Assembly: GCF_027923405.1 (NCBI RefSeq)
Contig: NZ_BQYI01000001.1
Span: 3,388,501-3,452,500, forward strand
DNA: 64,000 nucleotides
Origin: Paenibacillus sp. YYML68
GTDB lineage: Bacteria > Bacillota > Bacilli > Paenibacillales > NBRC-103111
Direction of reading: 5' to 3'
Shown here piece by piece: positions 34,412 to 43,728 of this stretch. Positions within the stretch are counted from its first letter, which is position 1, and each line of letters starts with the position of its first letter. The position numbers and the translations under genes are program-made. The notes under the pieces are model-generated. The model saw only the letters and a list, made by a program, of their open reading frames with translations, searched no databases and was not told the origin of the DNA.

Positions 34412-36079
34412 TCACTTCTCCTTGTCCATCTTCTCCAGGACGATCTGCTCGAAGCAGTCTACAGACTGCGGATGGAACTGCTTCCCCCTCATCCGAATGA
34501 GCTCGATCAGCGCCGCCTCCGAAGACATCGAGCCGCGGTACGAGCGCTTCGTCGTCATCGCATCATACGCATCGACCACATGAATGATGCTCGCGATCAG
34601 TGGAATCTGCTCCTCCCTGATCCCCTCCGGGTAGCCGCTGCCGTCCCAGTTCTCATGATGATGGAGCACCCCGAGCAAGATGTCGCCGAACGGATCGACC
34701 GGCTTCAGAATGTTGAAGGAATAGATCGGATGCTTCTTGATCTCCTTGAACTCCTCTGCTGTCAGAGCTCCCTGCTTCAACAAGATGGAATCCGGTATTC
34801 CGATTTTGCCGATGTCGTGGAATAACGCCGCAAGCCGCGCCTTCTCACACTCCACAGGAGACATCCCGAGCCGATCAGCCAGCTGGAAGGCGTATTGACT
34901 CACTCGCTCGGAATGACCAAGTGTGTATGGATCCTTCGCCTCCAGCGCCTTGTTCAGCGCCTCGACGATGCCGATAATCAGCTTCTGGTTCGCCAGCGCC
35001 TGATCCTTCAGCCCGGTTGCAGTATGCTTCCATACTCTCACCATCCGGTTGTATTGGTACTCCTTGAAGTAGACGACGCCGATCATCACAATCGAGATCA
35101 AGATGAGCAAGCTGAGCGCAATCACATTGCGTGAAGCTCTGTCATGCTGCTGGTTCAGCAGCTGTGACAGGCTGTCAAGCTCATACGCCATCAGCCGGAA
35201 CACCTCATCCGGTACAGCCGCTGTCTTCAATGTAAAATCTGCGACCATACTCCACTCGTCCGATCGATCGACCGCGAGCTCCTTCGTGTAGCCTGACAAC
35301 CGCATCACCTGATCCCACAGCTCACGGTGAAGCTTCAGATCGTCCGTAGATATATCTTGCGACTCTATGGCCTTCTCAGCCAGCGCCTCGACCATACTGC
35401 CTGCGGTCATCAGCTGCTTCAGCAGCTCCTCGCGCGATTGGACCTCCATTGCAGCAGGCATCCATAGCATCCGGTACCGCTCGATGTAGTGCGACAGCTC
35501 CGGAAGCATGCGCAGCACGCGCAAGGAGTAGTGCAGCTGTTCTTTTTGCACACCTTGTAGAAGTCCTAACGACGTTCCTGCTTGTTCGATAAACTGAACC
35601 GTATGCCTGATCAACCTGTCATGCGCGTATAGAGAATCGATGTAATCCATACGTAGGCTGCGATTGGCCAGCAAGTAATATTCAACCTTAATCTCGAGCC
35701 AGCTGTTGTCCAGCAGGTGTCCGTATAATTGGTGCCATTGATCTAGCTGTTCAATATGCTCCCTAATTCTCCTCTGCTGCTCCTTCACTACGGCCTCGTC
35801 AGACAGCTGCTTGTCATACTGATGCAGCATGAGCACGATGCCATGATGCTCCACCTGATGGAGGAACGAAGCGGCATCCCGGATATACTCGATAGCGCTT
35901 AGCTGCTGCTCAGCGTCGCGCACGCGAAGCCATTGCTGCCCGAAGAACGCAGACAGCACCCCGATAACTGGAAACATGAAGACCATAAACAGAATCGTGA
36001 ACTTTCTCCCCTTCCAGCTGCGGGCTGCGGGCGACGGTGACTGTAGTAAGGCTGGATCGGTTCGAAAAGGGCGACTCAT
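34412..36079 (-). CDS. Membrane HD-GYP phosphodiesterase
   Basis: 555 residues. Two membrane segments (~28-48, TILFMVFMFPVIGVLSAFF; ~325-345, IALSLLILISIVMIGVVYF) bracket a ~270-residue extracytoplasmic helical sensor without a recognised name. The C-terminal HD-GYP domain (~375-545) has HSERVSQYAF, HDIGKIGIPDSIL (HD), HHHENWDGSGYPEG (GYP) and DAYDAMTTKRSYR. HD-GYP enzymes hydrolyse c-di-GMP to GMP through a metal centre, favouring motility over sessile growth. GAGGTGTCTTTCG precedes the ATG. Solitary gene. The input signal is not readable; the sensor resembles four-helix chemoreceptor-type modules. Confidence 0.92.
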   Translation of the reverse strand: MSRPFRTDPALLQSPSPAARSWKGRKFTILFMVFMFPVIGVLSAFFGQQWLRVRDAEQQLSAIEYIRDAASFLHQVEHHGIVLMLHQYDKQLSDEAVVKEQQRRIREHIEQLDQWHQLYGHLLDNSWLEIKVEYYLLANRSLRMDYIDSLYAHDRLIRHTVQFIEQAGTSLGLLQGVQKEQLHYSLRVLRMLPELSHYIERYRMLWMPAAMEVQSREELLKQLMTAGSMVEALAEKAIESQDISTDDLKLHRELWDQVMRLSGYTKELAVDRSDEWSMVADFTLKTAAVPDEVFRLMAYELDSLSQLLNQQHDRASRNVIALSLLILISIVMIGVVYFKEYQYNRMVRVWKHTATGLKDQALANQKLIIGIVEALNKALEAKDPYTLGHSERVSQYAFQLADRLGMSPVECEKARLAALFHDIGKIGIPDSILLKQGALTAEEFKEIKKHPIYSFNILKPVDPFGDILLGVLHHHENWDGSGYPEGIREEQIPLIASIIHVVDAYDAMTTKRSYRGSMSSEAALIELIRMRGKQFHPQSVDCFEQIVLEKMDKEK

Positions 36080-36211
36080 CGAAAGACACCTCTAACGTAT
36101 GTTGGTCTGGATGTAATGGACTGTCAACGACGACGTACAGCCTATGTATTCCACCTATTCATATTCTACATGAACAGTGTATTTCCTTCATTATTCGACA
36201 TTCTGTGTAGT

Positions 36212-36241
36212 AAAAAACGAGCCGCCGATTAGACCGGCAGC
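36212..36241 (-). terminator. Rho-independent terminator after the WG-repeat gene
   Basis: The minus-strand stem GCTGCCG / CGGCGGC is followed by TCGTTTTTT. It lies just past the stop at 36252. Confidence 0.8.
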
Positions 36242-36251
36242 CCGCAGCTAT

Positions 36252-38636
36252 TTAATGAAAGGATCTCCAGAACGCACCCTGCTCGGCAATGATGCTCTTA
36301 AGCTCCGCGAACGGAATCGTAAACGTCGGGAAGCCAGCAGCATACGGCGCGATCTCATACGGATTGAAGTACAAGTGAAGCGCGTGCTCTGTTACATAGA
36401 ACGGCTGATCGGCAGAAATCCCCTTGTAGCTGTCCGGGAACACGTAATCGTACTGCGGGTCGTTCTTAATTTGCTTACCGACGATCTCGCTGAGTACCTT
36501 GACATAGTCGCTGCCCGGCTTGAACAGATCGCTCAGCTCATAGAATTGACCACTGACCAGATCAATATGAGCGTAGATGCGGGACGGCATACCGTGCGCA
36601 GCGCCGAACGGGAACTCGTAGCCAACCAGCTCCAGCACGACAAGCCGATCGCGGAAGAACGTCACCTCGAAGTCGCCCGTATAGCTGTAATCAAGCTGTC
36701 CGCTGCCAACCGGCTTCACCGCCGCGAGCTTCTTCAGTCTCGCATTGACGCGCTCCTGAATGGTCTGATCCTTCATGCCGCTCACTTGCGGATAATACAC
36801 CAAGTAATCTTTATTCGGCATATACTTCTGCTCGAGGACCGCATACGGTGGACGGAGCGGGATGTGACCGCTTGGCTTCCAGACGACTTCTCCTCTTGTA
36901 TTGAGGTAAAAGAGTCGCTGGTCCACATTCGCTTGAATGAGCGGCTTCATCCACGTTAACGTGCCACTGCCTTGAACCGATGGCCAGCCCTCCGCCTTGC
37001 GGCCTGTGCGGTCGATGAAGTACGTCTGACGGCCATCATTGACCGAAGCAAGACCGTCCTTGTAATCGCCTACGTTGTAATAGCGCGTATCGGTGAGCAG
37101 CCTGCCGTCATCGTCTGCGATGGCGTAGCGGGAGCCGTAGTACGGCTGACCGGCTGCTATAGCCGTTCCGACGGCGACACGGCGCTCGCCTAGCTGCATG
37201 ACATCGTTGTATTTCGTCGGGAGCACGAGCTTGCCCGAGCGGTCCAGTAAGCCATACAGGTTGCTGTAGTCTTCCGAAGCGTTAACTACAGCCCGACCGT
37301 CCTGGAACGGCAGGGCGACCGAATAGGCTGGCTCGATTCGGACCGTACCTTGCTCATCGATATAGCCGAGCTTGCTGTCCGTCTCCTTACGGAACGGCAG
37401 CAGCCCGTCTCCGTAGCCGCCCACGAACGCATACGGATACGTGCTCAGCACGCGTCCGCCGCGGTCAAGCAGCACATACTCCTTCTCCTTGCGCTTCGCG
37501 ACCGCTCGACCTTCATTGAAGTCACCGGCTTCTACATACTGCAGCGGAATCACCTCACGACCTTGCCGATCGAGGTAGCCGTATTTCGAGACACCGTCAG
37601 ACGTAGATTGGTACGCGACCGCTCGGTCTTCGCTGAACGAGCCGATGTAGCTGTAGGGCCGTGCGGTTACGATGTCGCCGCGCTCATCAATGATATGGAA
37701 GCCTTGCTTGTCGATCGCAACAGCGCGCCCTTCCGAGAACTCGCCAATCATCTCGAACACCGGCTGAATGCGCATCGCGCCAGATCGGTCAATCGCACCG
37801 CTCCGTCCCTTGACGCCAACAACCGCGAGTCCGTTGCTCTGGAATTCCCCCGCCGAATCATAGGTCGGGCGGATGACCATTTCTCCCCGTTCATTGATAT
37901 AGCCCCAACGCGTCCCGCCAATCTGCTTCACAGCTGCCGGATATAGATTGCCGCTCCGCTCCGGGAACGCCCTTACCGTCTCGGTTGGCAGCAGTCCTGC
38001 CTTCTTCCGCGCATCCTCCAAGTAGTCACGGTAGAAGCGATAATCAGGGAACTGCCGAACCATGTGCTCATAATAGCGTACCACCTTCGGGTAATACACC
38101 GGATACAGCTCCGGACTCGCGACAAGCCTTCCCGACTCAAACCGCATGACCTCCACCTGGTAAGCTTCCCCCGTATCATGCATCCACAGCGCAAGAGCGG
38201 AGCGACTGCCGCCCATGGCAGGCAGCGCCTCCATATAAGTGAAGGTAACCGTATCCTGCAGCAGCTCGTTCCACTGCCCAGTGCCCTGCTCCTCATGGAT
38301 GCGCAGCTCCGACCAGATCGAACCGATCTGCCAGCCGACTAGCAGATTCATCTTATCCTCGGTCGTCACAGGTGCGGCCTGCAGCGTGCTAATCCGATAT
38401 CCTGGACCTGTTAGCTTCGCTGTCTTCACCCAGGCTCCGTACTCCTCCTGACGCAGTGTGACAATACCGCCTTGACCGTTCATACGGAACGCTGCTGCAG
38501 CCTCGAGGCGTCCGTCCCCGTCGAAGTCCGCTGCAATGATCATAGGCCTCCCGCCAGGCTCATGACGGTCCAGAACCGCCCCGTTCGGTAATGCAGCCGT
38601 CACCTGATCGATCGGAACGCCGTTATGTCGTGACAT
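36252..38636 (-). CDS. WG-repeat protein with a C-terminal DUF3298-like domain
   Basis: 794 residues. An N-terminal part with an FG-GAP/EF-hand-like calcium motif (ADFDGDGRLE, ~35) and a β-rich region to ~200 is followed by about nine WG repeats (~230-560) of the pattern WGYINERGEMVIRPTYD, ending with looser copies. The last ~180 residues (KDYLVYYPQVSG ... DLVSGQFYELSDLF ... PYAAGFPTFTIPF) match the DUF3298/DUF4163 family found in PdaC- and RsiV-type proteins. No signal peptide is seen, yet relatives of the C-terminal domain are extracytoplasmic. Function unknown; WG repeats form β-propeller-like scaffolds. GGAGGG precedes the ATG. Confidence 0.85.
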   Translation of the reverse strand: MSRHNGVPIDQVTAALPNGAVLDRHEPGGRPMIIAADFDGDGRLEAAAAFRMNGQGGIVTLRQEEYGAWVKTAKLTGPGYRISTLQAAPVTTEDKMNLLVGWQIGSIWSELRIHEEQGTGQWNELLQDTVTFTYMEALPAMGGSRSALALWMHDTGEAYQVEVMRFESGRLVASPELYPVYYPKVVRYYEHMVRQFPDYRFYRDYLEDARKKAGLLPTETVRAFPERSGNLYPAAVKQIGGTRWGYINERGEMVIRPTYDSAGEFQSNGLAVVGVKGRSGAIDRSGAMRIQPVFEMIGEFSEGRAVAIDKQGFHIIDERGDIVTARPYSYIGSFSEDRAVAYQSTSDGVSKYGYLDRQGREVIPLQYVEAGDFNEGRAVAKRKEKEYVLLDRGGRVLSTYPYAFVGGYGDGLLPFRKETDSKLGYIDEQGTVRIEPAYSVALPFQDGRAVVNASEDYSNLYGLLDRSGKLVLPTKYNDVMQLGERRVAVGTAIAAGQPYYGSRYAIADDDGRLLTDTRYYNVGDYKDGLASVNDGRQTYFIDRTGRKAEGWPSVQGSGTLTWMKPLIQANVDQRLFYLNTRGEVVWKPSGHIPLRPPYAVLEQKYMPNKDYLVYYPQVSGMKDQTIQERVNARLKKLAAVKPVGSGQLDYSYTGDFEVTFFRDRLVVLELVGYEFPFGAAHGMPSRIYAHIDLVSGQFYELSDLFKPGSDYVKVLSEIVGKQIKNDPQYDYVFPDSYKGISADQPFYVTEHALHLYFNPYEIAPYAAGFPTFTIPFAELKSIIAEQGAFWRSFH

Positions 38637-38813
38637 GATCGCACCCTCCTATTTTCAGTCATGTGAGCAGTATATGGGCATGAGCCCGCATTGGTGATGA
38701 ATAATTCGTGTAGAATGTCGGCGATTTTTATCGAAATGATCTTGTAATTAACAATTGTTATGCTAAGATCTGATATATGACCTGAAGACAACGAAGCCGC
38801 TAGCGAGGTAATT

Positions 38814-39734
38814 ATGGACTCCTATTCCCTATATTTTGAAATTAATCGTAAGCAGTGGGCGGAGCTGCAGGAGCAGACGACTCCGTCCATCGATCAAGCC
38901 GAATTCGAGCGCCGCAAGGGCTTCCACGATCCGATCCCTTACCAGGAGGTTCGGGATATATATATTCCGCTGTCGCGTTATATACGCGTTCAAGCCGAGG
39001 CTGCCCGGCAGCTCCATGCGACGTCCGCCGACTTCCTTAAGCAATCCGGCGAGAAGGTGCCGTTCGTCATCGGTATCGCCGGCAGCGTAGCCGTCGGCAA
39101 GAGCACGACCGCGAGACTGCTGCAGACGCTCCTCTCCAGGGAGGAGGGCAGCCCGAAGGTCGAGCTCATCACGACAGACGGCTTCCTGTTCCCGAACCAT
39201 ATTCTCGAGCAGCGCGGACTGATGAAGCGCAAGGGCTTCCCGGAGAGCTACGACACGAAGAAGCTCGTCAAGTGTATTCGCAGCATTAAGTCAGGCAAGC
39301 CCAATGTCGTCGTACCGGTATACTCCCACCTGGCCTATGACATCGTGGATGACGATGCCTTCGTCGTGAACACACCGGACATCCTCATCGTGGAAGGCAT
39401 TAACGTGCTGCAGGTGACCAAGGACGGCAAGGTGTTCGTCAGCGACTTCTTCGACTTCTCGATCTATGTCGATGCCGAGGAGGCTGATATTGAGCGCTGG
39501 TACGTGGACCGCTTCCTGAAGCTTCGCGATACCGCCTTCCGCAATCCCGAATCGTACTTCCATCGGTACGCCTCGCTGAGCGAGGAGGAGGCCGTTCACA
39601 CCGCCTCGTCCATCTGGAGCGAGATCAATGGCATCAACCTGCGCGAGAACATCCAGCCTACGAAGGGCCGCGCCAAGCTCGTGCTGCGCAAAGGTCCTGA
39701 TCATGCGATCGAGAAGCTGTTTATTCGGAAATAA
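38814..39734 (+). CDS. coaA: Pantothenate kinase, type I
   Basis: 306 residues. The P-loop [12 protein letters not shown] (residues ~87-98), [37 protein letters not shown] and [10 protein letters not shown] are typical of CoaA. It phosphorylates pantothenate, the first step of CoA synthesis, and is normally feedback-inhibited by CoA. The start ATG follows GAGGTAATT. The gene lies at the left border of the accessory island. Bacillales often carry coaX (type III) instead or as well; none is in the window. Confidence 0.94.
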   Translation: MDSYSLYFEINRKQWAELQEQTTPSIDQAEFERRKGFHDPIPYQEVRDIYIPLSRYIRVQAEAARQLHATSADFLKQSGEKVPFVIGIAGSVAVGKSTTARLLQTLLSREEGSPKVELITTDGFLFPNHILEQRGLMKRKGFPESYDTKKLVKCIRSIKSGKPNVVVPVYSHLAYDIVDDDAFVVNTPDILIVEGINVLQVTKDGKVFVSDFFDFSIYVDAEEADIERWYVDRFLKLRDTAFRNPESYFHRYASLSEEEAVHTASSIWSEINGINLRENIQPTKGRAKLVLRKGPDHAIEKLFIRK

Positions 39735-39753
39735 TCGGTCGTGGACAAGAATA

Positions 39754-39790
39754 AAGGCAAGCCGTCGCAGCTGACGGCTTGCCTTTGTGT
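39754..39790 (+). terminator. Rho-independent terminator after coaA
   Basis: Stem AAAGGCAAGCCGTC / GACGGCTTGCCTTT, loop GCAGCT, then TGTGTG. It marks the end of the core region; the cassette-like island begins about 45 bp further on. Confidence 0.85.
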
Positions 39791-39833
39791 GTACCGGGGT
39801 CATCATGATGGATCGGGCTATACGTTCATTCGT

Positions 39834-39987
39834 CGTTGTTGTATTCACGAACCCGGGAGGCTTAAGGAGCGGAGCGACTGGGTCGAAGACTTAGCCAGTG
39901 CGGGGTTGCCGCTGAATCCCCTTCCTCGAAAATGCTTCTCGCGGACCGAGGGGCGTCAGACCCGATGCGTGAATGCGGTGTTAGATG
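39834..39987 (+). repeat. Structured element A (attC-like), first copy
   Basis: Related to copies B (40359) and C (45547) in the same orientation. The outer arms TGTATTCACG and CGTGAATGCG are inverted complements; the conserved core block CGACTGGGTCGAAGACTTAG (39875-39894) and the CGAGGGGCGTCAGACCC block near the 3' arm are shared with B and C. The end GTTAGAT fits the integron core consensus GTTRRRY. At the left, the expected RYYYAAC box is degenerate (ATTCGTC), so the site has lost part of its outer arm. It is followed by the RelE-type cassette. Confidence 0.75.
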
Positions 39988-40085
39988 TTGTTACTCGACT
40001 ACGAAGCACTACTCCGCAATCTTTAATGTGTTATAATGAATGAAATAAGTTACATGGCCACATCTTTGTTAAGGAGATGATTCTA

Positions 40086-40398
40086 ATGGCAGTATCCTCG
40101 AAGTATTTGAGTAAGTTGGATCAACCAACGAGAAAACGTATTTCTAATCATCTACTTTTTCTTCAAGAAAACCCAAGTCATCCTGAACTGGATATTAAAA
40201 AATTGAAAGGTTCGACTTCATTGATACAAGCTTTGTGTTGGCGATTATAGAGTAATATTTGAAATTGAGGACGAAGTTCTTATTGTTTTTGTAATTAAGA
40301 TTGGATCTCGTGGCGACATCTATAATGTTAAAGTTCTTGTACTTTATCGAGTAATTTCATCTAACGTTTCGTATATTCACGACGCCCGAGAGGCTTAA
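40086..40398 (+). pseudogene. RelE/ParE-type toxin gene, frameshifted
   Basis: The start ATG has TTAAGGAGATGATTCTA before it. Frame 1 (54 residues, to the TAG at 40248) gives MAVSSKYLSKLDQPTRKRI ... HPELDIKKLKGSTSL. From 40225 a second frame continues the family, YKLCVGDYRVIFEIED then VIKIGSRGDIYN, running open to 40398 and into element B. One extra nucleotide near 40224 explains the break. RelE toxins are ribosome-dependent mRNA interferases paired with a RelB antitoxin; none is present here. The gene is AT-rich compared with coaA. The toxin is presumably inactive as read; sequencing error is possible. Confidence 0.8.
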
Positions 40399-40519
40399 AG
40401 GAGCAGAGCGACTGGGTCGAAGACTTAGTCTCGCAGGGTTGTCAGCTTGAATCAACTTCCCCGAATTATCTTCTGGCAGACCGAGGGGCATCAGACCCGA
40501 TGCGTGAATGCGGTTATAG
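40359..40519 (+). repeat. Structured element B (attC-like), second copy
   Basis: It begins with ATCTAAC (matches RYYYAAC) at 40359-40365, the inverted complement of the GTTAGAT that ends element A. The inner arms TATTCACG and CGTGAATG pair, and the same core block as in A and C lies at about 40409-40428. It ends at GTTATAG (40513-40519), a weaker match to GTTRRRY. It follows the relE-type gene as an attC follows its cassette gene. Confidence 0.78.
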
Positions 40520-40551
40520 GATGTCATCGCCTTCTTTGAATTAGCTTAAGA

Positions 40552-40680
40552 TTAAGTTGCCTCTACCCGCGATAAATAAGAATTATAAACTACATTAATA
40601 AAGTTATAAAATCCATCTCCTTCAAAGTTATAATTATTATATTCATCTTCACAAAACTGCAGATGTATTGCATCTCTATT
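40552..40680 (-). pseudogene. 3' fragment of a gene cut by a transposon
   Basis: 42 codons ending in TAA at 40552. The last residues read NRDAIHLQFCEDEYNN then YNFEGDGFYNFINVVYNSYL and SRVEAT. The frame runs without a break into the left end of the three-gene transposon at 40681 and continues past its right end for a few codons. AT-rich. It is probably the 3' end of the gene whose 5' part is at 45263-45518; the product is not recognised. Confidence 0.55.
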
Positions 40681-40804
40681 TGTCAACGCTCACGTAATTT
40701 GTCGGTGCAATCATCACCGCCAATGACGTGAGCGTTTGTGCGTCAGCCACGTCACTCCATTGAGAATGCTAACGCCAATTATCGCAGTAGCGGAAAAACG
40801 GCGG

Positions 40805-41596
40805 TTATCCCGCCGTCCCTCGCTGTCGGTCCATATCAGACAGCACACGCCCAATGTGCCCATCCTCGACTACTTCGGCGTCCGAACGCTCGACGTCATA
40901 GAGCGCTTGGCTGCAAATTTGGTTCACCACTCGTGGGATGCCTTGGCTTGCTGCGTGCAGCATCTGGATCGCACTGTCGGAAAACACAGGCCGCTGCAGC
41001 TCAGCCGCTCCCATATGATGACGGACGTAGCCCGCCGTCTCCTCACGGCTCATCCCGCTTAGATGGTACTGGATGCCGATGCGCTGGCTAATCGACTCAT
41101 ACTTCTTCAAGCGTAGCTTCTTCCGTAGCTCCGGCTGACCCGCAAGCAGTACAGGGAATAGCGACCTCGCATCCATCTGGTGACTCATCACAAAGCGCAG
41201 CTCCAGCAGCATCGCTTCGTTCATTTCGTGCGCTTCGTCGATGACGACGAGAATGTTGCGCTCTCCCTGCGCCTCCCGCCGAGACATCACCTCGCCCCAC
41301 AACCGACGCGCCTTCGCGACGGAGTAAGGGGCCTCTTCATCGACGTGCGCCAGAAGCTGTCCGTAAAAGTCTCTTGGCTTCAGGTCCGCCATGCTGATGT
41401 AGATCGGATGCGTGCGCATCGTGTCCAGCGATCGGAATAAACGCCGCAATAGAGCGGATTTTCCGCTGCCCACTTCACCGGTCAAGACACCGAGCAGCCG
41501 GTTCTCGACCGCCATGCTTAGTCGGGCGTACGCTTCCCGGTGTCCTTGAAACTCGTAGCACGGCTCCACCTCGCGCGTAAAGGGACGTCGTGTCAT
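40805..41596 (-). CDS. AAA+ ATPase of the transposon (TniB/ExeA-like)
   Basis: 263 residues. Walker A GEVGSGKSALLRR (~40-52), Walker B ILVVIDEAHEMN, sensor-type LLAGQPELRKKL, and a C-terminal lid with GIPRVVNQICSQAL. It belongs to the ExeA/GspA and TniB/TnsC-like group of transposition regulators that select or activate target sites for DDE transposases. It overlaps the transposase stop by 4 bp (ATGA), so the two are coupled. Last gene of the element, toward its left end. Confidence 0.9.
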   Translation of the reverse strand: MTRRPFTREVEPCYEFQGHREAYARLSMAVENRLLGVLTGEVGSGKSALLRRLFRSLDTMRTHPIYISMADLKPRDFYGQLLAHVDEEAPYSVAKARRLWGEVMSRREAQGERNILVVIDEAHEMNEAMLLELRFVMSHQMDARSLFPVLLAGQPELRKKLRLKKYESISQRIGIQYHLSGMSREETAGYVRHHMGAAELQRPVFSDSAIQMLHAASQGIPRVVNQICSQALYDVERSDAEVVEDGHIGRVLSDMDRQRGTAG

Positions 41597-42976
41597 CGCA
41601 CCTCACCACCTTGACGCTGTGCATAGCTCACTTCATCTTGCTCCCACTGCGCCTGACGCTTCTTCTCGGCAAGCTCAACGAACGACAATGTCTCCGCCGA
41701 CGTCTCGACCTCTACAGGCTTCACTTCATCCGGCTTGCGCTTGCGACGCTTTTTCAGATCGATCGGCACCGCATCGGCGTATCGCTTGCCCTCGAACCAG
41801 ACCTGCAGCTCTGTCAAGTCGTACGGATCGTATCGAAGCGCGATTCGCTTACGGGCAAGCTCGCTGTCGACCTCATAGGTGTTACCGGACAGCTGGATAC
41901 AGCCGGTTTTGTCTACGGTGCGCTCCTCTTCCCATAGGAACATCTCATTCAACTCGGTAAGCGGCCTGCGCTTGCGCGCCTTCGTGCTTGCCTCGAAGCG
42001 TTCATGCGGCGTCTGTTTCGTGCTGCTGTGCACGCGGAGATGGTAGTAACCATCCAGCCAGCTGCGAAGCGCTTTGTTTACGTCCTCCAGCGTCGTCACT
42101 TCTCCCCGGTCGATGAGCGCCTGCACCTCGGGGCGGAAGCTGCTATCGACAAACTGGAACAGACGCTCTACCTTCCCACGACCTTGAGGCCGGTAAGGTC
42201 TACTATGCCGAAGCTCAATACCGAGCCGCCCGCAAATACGGGCTAAATGGTGAGCCGAGAAAGCGGAGCCGTTGTCACAATAGAACATCTCCGGAATGCC
42301 GTGACGGAGGATTGCTTTTTTCAAGCTGTCCTCTAGCCGAGGCAGTTGCTCGTCCCAATAGATTTGAGCCTGCACCACGTATCGGCTGTAGTCATCGAGG
42401 ATGGCCAGCAGAATGGTCTTTCGCTTCTTCTTCGGCTCCTTCGGATCAGGCAAGTAGACGAAGTGCTTGAAGTCTGCCTGCAGCAGCTCTAATATATCTT
42501 CCGCCTCAAAGCGGCGAAACGTCTGAGCCGAAGTCGCTTCTATGACTTGTCCGCGGCTGACGCCAGCTCGTCTGAGGTGCCTGGCTAATGTGCTAACGGC
42601 GATTTGGCCCGGGGCGGCTGCTCCGCTCTCTTCGAGCAGGAAGATCAGCTGCTCCACGCTGCGAGCTGGCCGTTGCCGTCGCAGCTCAATGGCTTGCTGC
42701 AGTAAGCTTGGAGCCAGCCGGGTACGTCCGTCTGTTGCTCGCTCGCGCGGCATCAGCGCCTCCCATCCCCCCTTGCGGTACGCTTCCAGGTACCGTTCCA
42801 GCGTCCGAACGCTGACCTGCTGACGACGACTTCCGGGAAGCTCGTACATGCGGCTTGCGGTTTCGCGAAGCCACGCTCCCAGCTCCCCGGCGCAAGCGGG
42901 TTTGACGGCTGACGATGGGGGCAATAAGCGCATACCGCGCTAGGGCAATCTGTTCCTTTGTAATCTGATGAGACAT
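41593..42976 (-). pseudogene. rve-type DDE transposase of the transposon, frameshifted near its N-terminus
   Basis: The well-supported start is the ATG at 42976 (GAAGGAGGATGAACC before it), reading MSHQITKEQIALARYALIAP. The family continues in another frame from about 42900, GELGAWLRETASRMYELPG, and stays open to 41593 (446 residues from an internal ATG at 42933). The integrase core has DDE residues in LQADFKHF, FYCDNGSAF and GKVERLFQ, then a β-barrel (TVDKTGCIQLSGNTYEV). A one-nucleotide difference thus separates the HTH start from the rest. Programmed frameshifting is possible, but no slippery run is obvious at the join. Confidence 0.75.
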
Positions 42977-43047
42977 GGTTCATCCTCCTTCAGCATGTTC
43001 ATGGGTACAGGGTATCCTCCGTCCATTGTGAGGGGAAAGAGGCACCC

Positions 43048-43653
43048 TCAGCCATACCCAGCTTTTGTGGGATGAAGTGGGCCTACCGTCACCTGAAATG
43101 AGCGTTCCATTCGCAAGAAGACAGAAAGGAGCCTGCCCGGGCGTTCAAGCTGACGCCAAGCGGCCCACAGCGCCTTCCAGGCAGAGCGGCGTTCGCGAGG
43201 TAAGGCCGCATCCATGCCTTCATGAAAAAGCGTTGCCCACACCCGAGCTTCTTGCGCAATTCGACGCTGCTCCCAGCATCGACGCCATCGCCATAGCGTC
43301 TTCTCGGCGTAGGGTCCGCCCGCATACGCCTGGCTTTCTGCTGCGATCTCAGACAAGCTCAAGCCATCCTCTCCCGCGAGGACGACGGTCTCCTTGACAT
43401 CGACCGCTGCCTGATGATGCCGCTCCACGAAAGAAGGCACGATGCTAATCGCACGCTCGCAGTCTGGACATCGAAAACGGAATATAGGGATGGAGAGCGC
43501 CTCCTCCAGCGTGTACAGCATACGCGTAAACTTCCCGTGCCGATGCGGCTTGCGCTCGGAGTGACAGTGCTTGCATCCGACAGGCCGGTCGGCTTCCGGC
43601 AAGCCGTCCTCGCATCGTAATAAATAGCTCTTTACATCGATGTCCCAATCCAC
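43048..43653 (-). CDS. DUF6431 zinc-ribbon protein of the transposon
   Basis: 201 residues from a GTG (VDWDIDVKSYLL). A zinc ribbon with VGCKHCHSERKPHRHGKF and FRCPDCERA gives two Cys pairs, followed by a helical region with an HTH-like stretch (LSLSEIAAESQAYAGG ... TLWRWRRCW). DUF6431 proteins accompany this DDE/AAA transposon type in Firmicutes and probably help bind the ends. No good ribosome site precedes the GTG; an ATT start three codons upstream is an alternative. Confidence 0.8.
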   Translation of the reverse strand: MDWDIDVKSYLLRCEDGLPEADRPVGCKHCHSERKPHRHGKFTRMLYTLEEALSIPIFRFRCPDCERAISIVPSFVERHHQAAVDVKETVVLAGEDGLSLSEIAAESQAYAGGPYAEKTLWRWRRCWEQRRIAQEARVWATLFHEGMDAALPRERRSAWKALWAAWRQLERPGRLLSVFLRMERSFQVTVGPLHPTKAGYG

Positions 43654-43681
43654 TACGATAATAGAGGCGAAAGCTGTGGTG

Positions 43682-43728
43682 AACAGGGAGACGAGGCCGC
43701 CAAACCTTGACGTCTCCCTGTTTTTTTT
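43682..43728 (+). terminator. Rho-independent terminator inside the transposon's right end
   Basis: Stem ACAGGGAGACG / CGTCTCCCTGT followed by eight Ts on the plus strand. It lies between the DUF6431 start and the right terminal repeat and faces outward. Confidence 0.75.

Noticed and set aside
34312-34500. 62-codon plus-strand frame with an AAAGGAG site
   Set aside because: It starts well but runs antisense into the HD-GYP gene within 100 bp and through its terminator; no recognisable product.
39834-40519. Elements A and B as simple MITE ends of one transposon
   Set aside because: They are in direct, not inverted, orientation; no target duplication flanks them; and the complementary flanks lie on the inside of the unit, which a MITE does not explain.
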